A stretch of DNA of 52,951 bases from a virus. The DNA is taken from positions 1 to 52,951 of the IMG/VR virus record IMGVR_UViG_3300042691_023337, one strand, 5' to 3'. Made by a program: the position numbers and the translations under genes. A model generated the notes under the pieces. The model saw only the letters and a program-made list of their open reading frames with translations. It was not told the origin of the DNA and ran no database searches. How positions within the stretch are numbered: the stretch's first letter is position 1; each line of letters begins with the position of its first letter. Shown in pieces: positions 43,208 to 48,807 of this stretch.

Positions 43208-43338
43208 GTCAGTTAGCTGATAGCGGGTGCGAACTACATGGCTGCGGTAGCAATCCAAATGCGTAAATCCAAATCAACCTTCCGAGGGTCGGAAGATACC
43301 CAAGAGCAATATCGGACAAGGTAGTTTAGCTGACTTAA
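43204..43338 (+). ncRNA. Candidate pseudoknotted structured RNA
   Basis: No ORF fits the 143-base gap. A 9-bp stem TTAAGTCAG/CTGACTTAA (43204-43212 with 43330-43338) closes it. Inside: CTGATA/TATCGG (43217-43222 with 43310-43315), GGGT/ACCC (43225-43228 with 43298-43301), a 7-bp hairpin CTTCCGA/TCGGAAG with loop GGG (43279-43295), and AACTAC (43232-43237) pairing with GTAGTT (43321-43326), which crosses the other stems and makes a pseudoknot. A 9-base direct repeat AATCCAAAT is at 43252 and 43266. A terminator follows. Class unknown; could be a ribozyme, riboswitch or phage regulatory RNA. Confidence 0.55.
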
Positions 43339-43343
43339 TAAAG

Positions 43344-43367
43344 AAGCCCCTTAATTGGGGCTTTTAA
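43344..43367. terminator. Bidirectional terminator between convergent units
   Basis: AAGCCCC, TTAATT, GGGGCTT with TTTT on the plus side. It ends the plus-strand RNA and, on the minus strand, its loop carries the stop codon of the gene at 43351. Confidence 0.8.
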
Positions 43368-43527
43368 ATTTACGAACAATCATTGCTAAAAGAAATACAG
43401 GCCACACAAGGGAGTAAGCAACCCCCAACAAACCATCTACCTCTACGGTTATCTTTCCTGTTTTTACTCTATAAGCACAATAAAGGGGGAATAATACCAT
43501 CCCCAACAAATAAATAATCCAAAACAT
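43351..43527 (-). CDS. Small membrane protein (58 aa)
   Basis: Start at 43527 (MFWIIYLLGMVLFPLY). Two hydrophobic segments near 2-16 and 30-50 with a short Lys-containing loop, so an inner-membrane protein. Has a TACCTTTG box in front of it and lies after the terminator of the upstream operon. Could be a superinfection-exclusion or holin-like protein; unproven. Confidence 0.55.
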   Translation of the reverse strand: MFWIIYLLGMVLFPLYCAYRVKTGKITVEVDGLLGVAYSLVWPVFLLAMIVRKFKSPN

Positions 43528-43556
43528 AATTACATTGATTTTAGGGTGGCAAAGGT

Positions 43557-43590
43557 AACAAAAAACCACCAGCTTTTCAACTGATGGTTT
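43557..43590 (-). terminator. Terminator at the end of the regulator operon
   Basis: Minus strand AACCATCAG, eight-base loop, CTGGTGGTT (one G-T pair), then TTTTTG. Confidence 0.7.
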
Positions 43591-43617
43591 ATATTGGTAG
43601 GTTAGTACGCAAGAGTG

Positions 43618-43923
43618 CTAAAACAAAGATACGGAATTTACTTCATGTGAATCAGTAACTTCTTTAAATTTATATTTTACCGTGTCGTTTGTGGATAATA
43701 GTAGGAAAATAAGTTGGGCTTCTGAATAGTCTATTTTAATAGGCTTTCTTCCTTCGAGGGTAATTGATAGTCCGTTACCATCTTCTACCATTTTAGCGTT
43801 TATTACTTTTGAGTTTACGTCTTTAATGTGGGTTGTGTTTTTTACATCTTCCCAAAGGTCGTATTCGTGCTTTACACCTTCGCCCTTAACTGCTTCAAAC
43901 CATACTTGATAATATTTACTCAT
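43618..43923 (-). CDS. Hypothetical protein (101 aa)
   Basis: Not recognised. Beta-rich, charged (KYYQVWFEAVKGEG). Overlaps the previous gene by four bases. It contains a single perfect DnaA-box-like 9-mer (43690-43698), which may be chance. Confidence 0.5.
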   Translation of the reverse strand: MSKYYQVWFEAVKGEGVKHEYDLWEDVKNTTHIKDVNSKVINAKMVEDGNGLSITLEGRKPIKIDYSEAQLIFLLLSTNDTVKYKFKEVTDSHEVNSVSLF

Positions 43924-44138
43924 TGGTTAAAATTTTCATTGTAGTATTGTTGTGCAGTATCTCTATATCCTACAAGCCTTTTAGATTCGTGATGGCATCC
44001 AACACCAAAAGCATCAATTATTTCGCTTTCGTGCTTTCCCTTAGCATCCATAAGAATATTGAACCAATTTATCTTATCCTTTGGTGTTTCCCATAGCTTA
44101 TCAAAAAGATAATCTACTGATGATTGTTTTTTACTCAT
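43920..44138 (-). CDS. Small phage protein, paralogue of 35304-35513
   Basis: 72 residues from Met at 44138 (MSKKQSSVDYLFDK). Shares the MSKxQxxVDxL start, a central helix with Glu-Ile-Ile-Asp-Ala-Phe and the Gln-Tyr-Tyr-x-Glu end with the SSB-operon protein. Function unknown. Confidence 0.6.
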   Translation of the reverse strand: MSKKQSSVDYLFDKLWETPKDKINWFNILMDAKGKHESEIIDAFGVGCHHESKRLVGYRDTAQQYYNENFNQ

Positions 44139-44340
44139 TTTCATTCATGTTTTTTATTAAAGATTCTTTTTCTTCTGTATCAAAAGGTAAGCAGTCGTGC
44201 TTTATAAGTAGTTTGTCTATTAGGTCTATTAGGGTGGGGGTTGGTAGCATATCTACATCTTTTCTACAAGGTTCGCCCAAGTCCTTACACCAAGACCTAT
44301 ACAACCTAACATAATCAGTCTTTTTGTGGTACTTCTTCAT
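44131..44340 (-). CDS. Hypothetical protein (69 aa)
   Basis: Not recognised. Basic and helical (KKYHKKTDYVRLYRSWCKD). Overlaps both neighbours. Confidence 0.5.
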   Translation of the reverse strand: MKKYHKKTDYVRLYRSWCKDLGEPCRKDVDMLPTPTLIDLIDKLLIKHDCLPFDTEEKESLIKNMNENE

Positions 44341-44455
44341 CTTTATCTATATCTGCTTTTGAACGAATAATAAAAAATAAAACAGTACCCGCCACTACCC
44401 CCAAAAACACAACAAAATAAAAAACAAGCCTACCTGTTATTTCTTCTGCTCCCAT
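44315..44455 (-). CDS. Small single-pass membrane protein (46 aa)
   Basis: 46 residues with one strong hydrophobic helix (VFYFVVFLGVVAGTVLFFII) and a short charged tail. The ATG overlaps the stop of the upstream gene as TAATG, and the end overlaps the next start. Context supports a real gene; function unknown. Confidence 0.6.
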   Translation of the reverse strand: MGAEEITGRLVFYFVVFLGVVAGTVLFFIIRSKADIDKDEEVPQKD

Positions 44456-44730
44456 TATTTTTTAGGTTTAAATTCCTCTACATCTTCTATTTCTTCCATT
44501 TCAAATGGGTAGGGTATGTAAAGGGTTTGGTTGTTGAATGTTTGTTTGATAAAGGGGTTGTCGTAATCATCAAAGACTAACTCGTAGTGTTTCCCCTCTA
44601 TGAAGATAAATACACCTTCTTCTTGTGGTTTGTTCCTTTCCATGTGGCGGGTGAATGTCCACCCAAATAACCCCACCAATAAAACCACCACAAAAGCAAA
44701 CTGTAAAAAATCAATTACCTTCTTCTTCAT
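44455..44730 (-). CDS. Single-pass membrane protein (91 aa)
   Basis: A hydrophobic helix at 8-25 (LQFAFVVVLLVGLFGWTF) anchors it, followed by an acidic cytosolic or periplasmic part ending in EEIEDVEEF. Neighbour of another membrane protein and of an HTH regulator. Function unknown. Confidence 0.55.
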   Translation of the reverse strand: MKKKVIDFLQFAFVVVLLVGLFGWTFTRHMERNKPQEEGVFIFIEGKHYELVFDDYDNPFIKQTFNNQTLYIPYPFEMEEIEDVEEFKPKK

Positions 44731-44914
44731 TACTTTCTTCTTTTAAGTTAAAGTGTGCTTTACATTTTTCCAAAGAAGCCTTAGATAATTTAGTTCGCCC
44801 CTTTAACACATTACATAAACTGTTCTTAGGTAAACCAATTTCCTTTTCTAAGGAAGTCTTACTTTTGCCTTCTTCTACTTGCTTTTTTAAAGCATCTAAT
44901 ACTAATTGTTCCAT
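44711..44914 (-). CDS. Small HTH regulator (67 aa), paralogue of 45759-46250
   Basis: 67 residues, almost only a helix-turn-helix domain: SKTSLEKEIGLPKNSLCNVL, then GRTKLSKASLEKCKAHF. The corresponding stretch of the protein at 45759 is nearly the same (KTFLEKQIGLPKNSLASYL). Probably a small repressor of phage promoters. Confidence 0.75.
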   Translation of the reverse strand: MEQLVLDALKKQVEEGKSKTSLEKEIGLPKNSLCNVLKGRTKLSKASLEKCKAHFNLKEESNEEEGN

Positions 44915-44935
44915 TTTTTATTGTTTGTTTTTAGT

Positions 44936-45121
44936 TTAATCTTTTGCACGGATTTTGAAGATGGCGATGGTTTTGCAGTCATCCAATTCTTCTGTACATT
45001 TTATAGCATCATCAATAAACCCTATATCGCAAGGTGTTCCTGAATTAAATGTTTCTTGATAAATTTTATACACCTCAATAAAATGCGTAGCAGGTTTAAG
45101 GTTGTTTTGCAATACTCTCAT
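44936..45121 (-). CDS. Hypothetical protein (61 aa)
   Basis: Not recognised. Overlaps the ASCH gene by 26 bases. Short acidic and hydrophobic stretches (GFIDDAIKCTEELDDCK). Confidence 0.45.
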   Translation of the reverse strand: MRVLQNNLKPATHFIEVYKIYQETFNSGTPCDIGFIDDAIKCTEELDDCKTIAIFKIRAKD

Positions 45122-45410
45122 TCTTTACAATTTTACCAAGTGAAATAATAAACACATCCCCTTGCCAATTATCAGACCATTCAGGCTTTGCTTCACCTAT
45201 TCTTAAGCCATTAAATTCGACAAGCATTGTTGGCGCATTTTTGCCGTAACCGTTTTTAAATTCAATAAAGTCATATTTCTTAAATGAAAGGTCTGTACAA
45301 AGTCTATTAATCCAATACTTCTTAAACTCACGATATTCCTCTTTTTTTTCTCCAGAAGCAATCATGTCAAACCACTTCTTTTTTATCGTAAGTCGCAATA
45401 CTTTTTCCAT
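45096..45410 (-). CDS. ASCH-domain protein (putative RNA-binding)
   Basis: 104 residues. The start (VLRLTIKKKWFDMIASGEKK, then EEYREFKKYW) has the conserved Lys-x-x-x-Trp/Ile-x-x-Ile-x-x-Gly-Glu-Lys-Lys-x-Glu motif, followed by YDFIEFKNGYG and FIISLGKIV, as in ASCH proteins, a PUA-like fold thought to bind RNA or modified bases. Common in phages, role unclear. Confidence 0.75.
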   Translation of the reverse strand: MEKVLRLTIKKKWFDMIASGEKKEEYREFKKYWINRLCTDLSFKKYDFIEFKNGYGKNAPTMLVEFNGLRIGEAKPEWSDNWQGDVFIISLGKIVKNESIAKQP

Positions 45411-45423
45411 GTGTTATTACTTT

Positions 45424-45684
45424 TTATTTAGGTTGAATGACTAATCCGTTTGGGTAGCATTTTTTAAAAAAATCAGAAGTGTCATCATAATCGCTACAAA
45501 CTTCAATCCAACTTTTTTCTACAGGTAATACTATTGCTGATGATAGGATTTCTTGGTAGGTTACCTGTGAACTATTATATTCCCTCCATATACAATCCTC
45601 ACAATCTTCCTTTAAAATTTCAAGTTCAGCTATCTTGACTTCAAGTTCTTTCTTACCTTCTTCCGTAATGTATATTCCTTTCAT
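45424..45684 (-). CDS. Hypothetical protein (86 aa)
   Basis: Not recognised. N-terminal helix (ITEEGKKELEVKIAELEILK) and Cys residues at two pairs (CEDCIW, CSDYDD). First gene downstream of the promoter/operator at 45705-45734. Confidence 0.5.
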   Translation of the reverse strand: MKGIYITEEGKKELEVKIAELEILKEDCEDCIWREYNSSQVTYQEILSSAIVLPVEKSWIEVCSDYDDTSDFFKKCYPNGLVIQPK

Positions 45685-45704
45685 GTTTTTAGTTTTTAAT
45701 CATA

Positions 45705-45712
45705 CAAATATA
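45705..45712 (-). promoter_or_regulatory. Promoter -7 box of the 43.6-45.7 kb operon
   Basis: Minus strand TATATTTG about 20 bases before the ATG at 45684. The palindrome at 45721-45734 occupies the position where the -33 element should be. Confidence 0.6.
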
Positions 45713-45720
45713 CCCACAAT

Positions 45721-45734
45721 AACTAAATTTAGTT
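45721..45734. promoter_or_regulatory. Operator-like perfect palindrome
   Basis: AACTAAATTTAGTT, 14 bases, in the -33 region of the promoter at 45705. A likely target for one of the two paralogous HTH proteins coded on either side. Confidence 0.55.
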
Positions 45735-45758
45735 GTTAAAATAGGATTAAAAGTTTGG

Positions 45759-46250
45759 TTATATAGGTAGTTGGTTCATTTTTTCTTGCCACTCATGCAG
45801 CCTAATAGAATAATCCAAACCACTTTCCCCCTTCATTCTTTCGGGTTTTGCTATTTTAATCGGTTCTACGGGCTTTTCTTCTTTTTTGGGTACTTGTATT
45901 GCCATTTGGGGTTTTTGGGCTTGTCGGGGCTTATTTTGCCTCAATTCGTCATTATTGATGCCATTTTCATCCCTGCCCCTTGCGGCATTAATTAGCGGGT
46001 TGCTTCTAAATTCATCTTCTAATGACAAATTGATTGATAACCCCCTAGTCCTTCTAGGCATAACTAAAATATCCAAGTTGGGGTTTTGCTCAAAAAATTT
46101 AACCACCCTTGCTTCATTTGCTTTAGTCATTTTTTTAACCCCCGTTAAATAACTTGCAAGGGAGTTTTTGGGCAAGCCGATTTGCTTTTCAAGAAACGTC
46201 TTTGTGAACCCTTTTTCAATTTCAGACCTTAATTTTTCAATACAATCCAT
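45759..46250 (-). CDS. HTH regulator (163 aa), repressor-like
   Basis: The N-terminal 55 residues are a helix-turn-helix (KTFLEKQIGLPKNSLASYLT) closely related to the 67-residue protein at 44711. The rest is a long Pro/Lys/Gln-rich, probably flexible linker and a C-terminal helix (IRLHEWQEKMNQL). Its own promoter is TTTG-N19-TACATTTG at 46279-46309. Probably the main regulator of this region, with the palindrome at 45721 as target; inferred. Confidence 0.75.
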   Translation of the reverse strand: MDCIEKLRSEIEKGFTKTFLEKQIGLPKNSLASYLTGVKKMTKANEARVVKFFEQNPNLDILVMPRRTRGLSINLSLEDEFRSNPLINAARGRDENGINNDELRQNKPRQAQKPQMAIQVPKKEEKPVEPIKIAKPERMKGESGLDYSIRLHEWQEKMNQLPI

Positions 46251-46278
46251 ATTTTAGATATTTTTAGATTTATTTATG

Positions 46279-46309
46279 CAAATGTAGTTATTTTTAGCAT
46301 CGACACAAA
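46279..46309 (-). promoter_or_regulatory. Promoter of the HTH regulator gene
   Basis: Minus strand TTTG (plus 46306-46309), 19 bases, TACATTTG (plus 46279-46286): a full Bacteroidetes consensus, 29 bases before the ATG. Confidence 0.75.
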
Positions 46310-46320
46310 TAACTCTTCGT

Positions 46321-46550
46321 TACCCCTATATTAAAATCCCCCCCCCCCTACAATACACCCCCACACCACAAACAGAGGGAGCGCAACCAATTCAAACCCC
46401 ACCAAACAACAAAGCAAACCAGCCAGCAACCCCCACCATACAGAGCCACCACACAGCCCACAACCCAACACAGGCAAGCCCTTTAGCCCCAAAGCCCCAC
46501 AACACCACAACGGCAATCAATCCACACAGCTACAGGCAATCCTCAAAAAA
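46321..46550 (+). other. C/A-rich, G- and T-poor non-coding stretch
   Basis: About 230 bases made nearly only of C and A on the plus strand, including an 11-C run at 46338-46348. There is no convincing gene; the minus-strand reading is a Gly/Trp/Cys-rich artefact. Such C-rich, G-poor sequence is what Rho utilisation sites look like, and unstructured single strands are also found at origins. It lies between the minus operon and the next plus promoter. Confidence 0.5.
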
Positions 46551-46578
46551 TCGCCAGTACTCGGGTTGCTAATGGCGA
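46551..46578. repeat. Inverted repeat (TCGCCA/TGGCGA)
   Basis: TCGCCA at 46551-46556 and TGGCGA at 46573-46578 could form a hairpin with a 16-base loop at the right edge of the C-rich stretch. Function unknown. Confidence 0.35.
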
Positions 46579-46613
46579 AACCCCTAAAACCGACCCCACC
46601 CCAAAATATAAGG

Positions 46614-46647
46614 CCACCCCTGTGCGTTTGCGGGTGGTGTATTTTTT
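46614..46647 (+). terminator. Possible terminator before the plus promoter
   Basis: CCACCC pairs with GGGTGG across a 12-base loop, then TGTATTTTTTG. It would stop plus-strand transcripts coming from the left. Confidence 0.45.
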
Positions 46648-46667
46648 GTATAAATGGGGTAGGGTGA

Positions 46668-46716
46668 TTTTTAAGGTTTATTTAAGGTGTGGTTATCAGG
46701 GGGTTATGTAATTTTG
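46668..46716 (+). promoter_or_regulatory. Early-type promoter with TTTTTAAGG box
   Basis: TTTTTAAGG at 46668-46676 and TAATTTTG at 46709-46716, 33 bases from the end of the box to the -7, as in the other three copies. GTG stands where TTG is usual. It lies 22 bases before the ATG at 46739. Confidence 0.6.
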
Positions 46717-46738
46717 TGGGGTAAAAAATGTACGTTTT

Positions 46739-47026
46739 ATGTCGTTAATAAGGGGTAGGGTTTATTTTAACAAGGGGGTTAATCTACCTAAGATTACGCT
46801 TTTGAGAAGGGTGTCTTTTTCTGTTTGCAGTAAGGATTCTTGGGGTAGATATTCTTTGGCAATTTGGGTTCGCCCAACTATCGGGGTGGGTATTATTGGT
46901 AAACCAAACAGGATATTCAAGTATTTAATGGTTGGGTTGGATTTGTTTTCCTTGAGGGTGTTTGTTGAATTTACTTATATCGGCAACAGTAAAAAGGATA
47001 TTAAGCTAAAGCTAAAAGATTTGTAA
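46739..47026 (+). CDS. Hypothetical basic protein (95 aa)
   Basis: Not recognised. Basic and hydrophobic (ITLLRRVSFSVCSKDSWGRY; VGIIGKPNRIFKYLM). It lies directly behind a promoter of the early class, which supports expression, but codon use is unusual (many GGG and GTT). Confidence 0.5.
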   Translation: MSLIRGRVYFNKGVNLPKITLLRRVSFSVCSKDSWGRYSLAIWVRPTIGVGIIGKPNRIFKYLMVGLDLFSLRVFVEFTYIGNSKKDIKLKLKDL

Positions 47027-47028
47027 GG

Positions 47029-47073
47029 CTATACCCTGACATTTGCGTGGTGTTTGTAAGGGTATAACCTGAC
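47029..47073 (+). repeat. Two direct repeats TATAMCCTGACA
   Basis: CTATACCCTGACA ends at 47041 and GTATAACCTGACA at 47073, 32 bases apart (three turns of the helix), directly before the TTTTTAAGG box. A possible activator or repressor site pair. Confidence 0.4.
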
Positions 47074-47076
47074 AAG

Positions 47077-47128
47077 TTTTTTTAAGGTATTTTTAATTGG
47101 AAGTGGGGTGAATGTTGTTATATATTTG
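47077..47128 (+). promoter_or_regulatory. Promoter of the RNA unit, with TTTTTAAGG box
   Basis: TTTTTTTAAGG at 47077-47087, TTG at 47097-47099, 21 bases, TATATTTG at 47121-47128. Transcription would begin about 30 bases before the tRNA. Confidence 0.75.
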
Positions 47129-47158
47129 CACTTGGAGAATGGTTAAGCTATTCTTTTT

Positions 47159-47252
47159 GAACGGGTGGCGGAATTGGTAGACGCTATGAATCTTAGGAAG
47201 ATACGTAAATCGTGACAATGCTTCCTTGCAGGTTCGAGTCCTGCCCCGTTCA
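47159..47252 (+). tRNA. tRNA-Leu-like gene (probable UAG anticodon)
   Basis: Acceptor GAACGGG/CCCGTTC with A as discriminator, D-arm GCG-GAATTGGTAGA-CGC, T-arm GCAGG-TTCGAGT-CCTGC, and a long variable region, as in class II tRNA-Leu. The loop CTTAGGA (47192-47198) reads as anticodon UAG. No CCA is encoded. The anticodon stem is poor: only three of five pairs form in this register. A shifted register gives four pairs but an unusual AGG anticodon. Could be a degraded or a specialised tRNA. Confidence 0.75.
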
Positions 47253-47258
47253 CTAAAA

Positions 47259-47289
47259 ATGCGGAGAATAAATATGATAATCTCCGCAT
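47259..47289 (+). other. Hairpin between the tRNA and the tRNA-like RNA
   Basis: ATGCGGAGA pairs with TCTCCGCAT (nine base pairs) around a 13-base A/T-rich loop. Probably a processing spacer; it has no T-run of a terminator. Confidence 0.55.
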
Positions 47290-47300
47290 AAAGTTCTTTG

Positions 47301-47456
47301 TAGTTGGTGTGGCGGAATTAGACGCTAACAAGTAGGTAAAACTCTGTTGAGCTTGTAGTCTGGCAAGACGTGATCGTAGATCAACACTAGCCATGTTGGT
47401 AGGGTTTTATCATGTAGGTAAACGGCGGAATTGGCTGCCAATCCTACCACCAACTA
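47301..47456 (+). ncRNA. tRNA-like structured RNA with extra arms
   Basis: TAGTTGGTG (47301-47309) pairs perfectly with CACCAACTA (47448-47456). Two bases later comes GCG-GAATTAGA-CGC (47312-47325), the same D-arm sequence as the tRNA next door less GGT. Further arms: ACAAG/CTTGT (47328-47356, holding CTC/GAG), GTCT/AGAC (47358-47369), TGATC/GATCA (47371-47383), and GTAGG/CCTAC (47414-47447), which abuts the acceptor strand exactly as a T-stem does but has a 24-base loop with ATTGG/CCAAT. So it is a tRNA skeleton of about 155 bases. It lies between a tRNA and a terminator on one promoter. Class unknown. Confidence 0.6.
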
Positions 47457-47519
47457 CATTTTTAATTTTGGGTGATTTTGATTTTCTCATAGGTGCAGGA
47501 TTTTTTGGTTAAGAATTAC

Positions 47520-47550
47520 GGGGGATGTTTCTACATTCCCCTATTTTTTT
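47520..47550 (+). terminator. Terminator of the tRNA/RNA unit
   Basis: GGGGGATGT, four-base loop, ACATTCCCC, then TATTTTTTT. Very strong. The stretch 47457-47519 before it is T-rich and shows nothing else I can support. Confidence 0.85.
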
Positions 47551-47597
47551 GTTATGTTTGTAATGCTTTCTGGTGCAATACTTTTTTCATGTTTTCT

Positions 47598-47625
47598 CCC
47601 CCGTTTATTCTTATTCGGGGGTTTT
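47598..47625 (+). terminator. Second terminator before the next promoter
   Basis: CCCCCG, 12-base loop, CGGGGG, then TTTT. Doubles the insulation between the RNA unit and the next genes. Confidence 0.7.
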
Positions 47626-47627
47626 AC

Positions 47628-47677
47628 TTTTTTAAGGAGATTTTAATTTGAACAAGGGAGAATGTTGCCTAATTTTG
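47628..47677 (+). promoter_or_regulatory. Early-type promoter with TTTTTAAGG box
   Basis: TTTTTTAAGG at 47628-47637, TTG at 47648-47650, 19 bases, TAATTTTG at 47670-47677. Drives the recombination gene block. Confidence 0.8.
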
Positions 47678-47691
47678 TTGGGTACAAAAAC

Positions 47692-47961
47692 ATGAATCAT
47701 TATATGAAAAAAACATTATTAGTATTTGCTGTTATTATTGGTTTATCATTTGTAGCCGAAAAGCAGTATGTTGTAAAGTATGAAGTAAAAGATTGGGCTA
47801 CTAAGGTTCAGGTTTTGCAAGCTGCATCTGCCGCCCTTAAACAAAGCGACCTACCCGCTAAATCAGTTAACCCACTTGCAGATAGCCTAACAAAGTTTGC
47901 AAACGAAATAGTATCACAGGTAAATGTTCAGTTGAATGATACTACCACAAACAAAAAATAA
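47692..47961 (+). CDS. Small exported protein (89 aa)
   Basis: Start at 47692 (Met-Asn-His-Tyr-Met-Lys-Lys), or at the second Met, 47704. A Sec signal or anchor (hydrophobic TLLVFAVIIGLSFV) is followed by a hydrophilic helix-rich domain. It is the first gene behind the early-type promoter. An exported early phage protein is a good candidate for superinfection exclusion, but no family was recognised. Confidence 0.55.
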   Translation: MNHYMKKTLLVFAVIIGLSFVAEKQYVVKYEVKDWATKVQVLQAASAALKQSDLPAKSVNPLADSLTKFANEIVSQVNVQLNDTTTNKK

Positions 47962-48144
47962 ATGTCAGCAACAAAAGAACAGGCTTTAGGGTGGACTATG
48001 ACTGTTATTGAATCCTGTAAAACAGAATTTGATATAGACGGGTGCAAGGTTATTATAGAATACTACCTTGAAAGGTATAAAGACCTTGATGGCTACCAAC
48101 TACTGCTTGATAGAACACTTGAAAAACTTAAACTACTACGATGA
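47962..48144 (+). CDS. Hypothetical protein (60 aa)
   Basis: Not recognised. Helical; contains the stretch FDIDGCKVIIEYYLERYKDL. Overlaps the next gene by four bases. Confidence 0.5.
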   Translation: MSATKEQALGWTMTVIESCKTEFDIDGCKVIIEYYLERYKDLDGYQLLLDRTLEKLKLLR

Positions 48145-48800
48145 CATTATCAGATGCTTTAGCATACGGTGAACCCCACTTTGAGTTTATTAAAAGACTT
48201 GTAAAAGAGGGGTTAACCAACGATGCAAACGCTTATATCAGGGAAACACCCCCACCACAAGAATGGTTGGTAGAATACCCTTCATTATTGGATGCTGAAC
48301 AAAGGTTCTATACTATTCCCATTCAGATACTTGAACAAGCTGCTTATAGGATATACGGGGATTGGAGAATCAAAAACATCTACACCCCCGATATTACACA
48401 TGAAAAAGGCAAAGTAGCGGTAACTACAACCATCACGGTCAAGTATAAAACACTTGATAATAGCGATGAATATTTGCAGGGGGTTGCTTCGGAGTTCGCT
48501 TCGGGTATTCATTATCTTCCCCTTCTCACGGCAAAAACCATTGCATCTGCTAAGAAACACGCCTTTAAACAATTAGGTGCTTTCTTTGGTGGTGAATTAA
48601 ACAGAACACTAGATGAATTTCAGTTTACGGTAACAGACGAACCCGCAAAGGTCGCCCCCGAAATAAAAAGACTACGTGAACTTATCGAAAAGTCAACCAC
48701 CCTAGAATCACTAGCACAACACAAGCAGCACATACAAGTAGGAGATAAAGAAACCTACGACCTATACATGAACAAAGTAAAAGAACTTTCAAAAGAATAA
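48141..48800 (+). CDS. Candidate single-strand annealing protein
   Basis: 219 residues. A strand-rich core (VAVTTTITVKYKTL) and a helix-strand region with TAKTIASAKKHAFKQLGAFF and GGELNR, which recalls the Lys-x-Ala-x-x-x-A-x-K-x-x-G-x-x-F motif of Rad52/Sak/RecT-type annealing proteins. The gene behind it is a PDDEXK nuclease, the usual partner of such proteins. So it is probably the annealing half of a two-gene recombination system. The family is my best guess, not a secure call. Confidence 0.45.
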   Translation: MTLSDALAYGEPHFEFIKRLVKEGLTNDANAYIRETPPPQEWLVEYPSLLDAEQRFYTIPIQILEQAAYRIYGDWRIKNIYTPDITHEKGKVAVTTTITVKYKTLDNSDEYLQGVASEFASGIHYLPLLTAKTIASAKKHAFKQLGAFFGGELNRTLDEFQFTVTDEPAKVAPEIKRLRELIEKSTTLESLAQHKQHIQVGDKETYDLYMNKVKELSKE

Positions 48801-48807
48801 AGCTATA

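Noticed and set aside
43217-43238. Hammerhead-ribozyme-like core in the 43.2 kb RNA
   Set aside because: CTGATA is present but the invariant GA and GAAA segments of a hammerhead are missing.
43690-43698. Perfect DnaA-box 9-mer as an origin mark
   Set aside because: Single copy inside a gene and expected by chance in a window of this size; no cluster seen.
46331-46516. Minus-strand frame in the C-rich stretch
   Set aside because: Its Gly/Trp/Cys-rich product comes directly from the G/T-rich composition; no promoter or homologue-like motif.
47301-47456. tmRNA or group I intron in the tRNA-Leu region
   Set aside because: There is no tag reading frame or resume codon, and the insert is too short for a group I intron core.
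47554-47646. 30-residue hydrophobic frame
   Set aside because: It lies over a terminator hairpin and a promoter; probably a chance frame.
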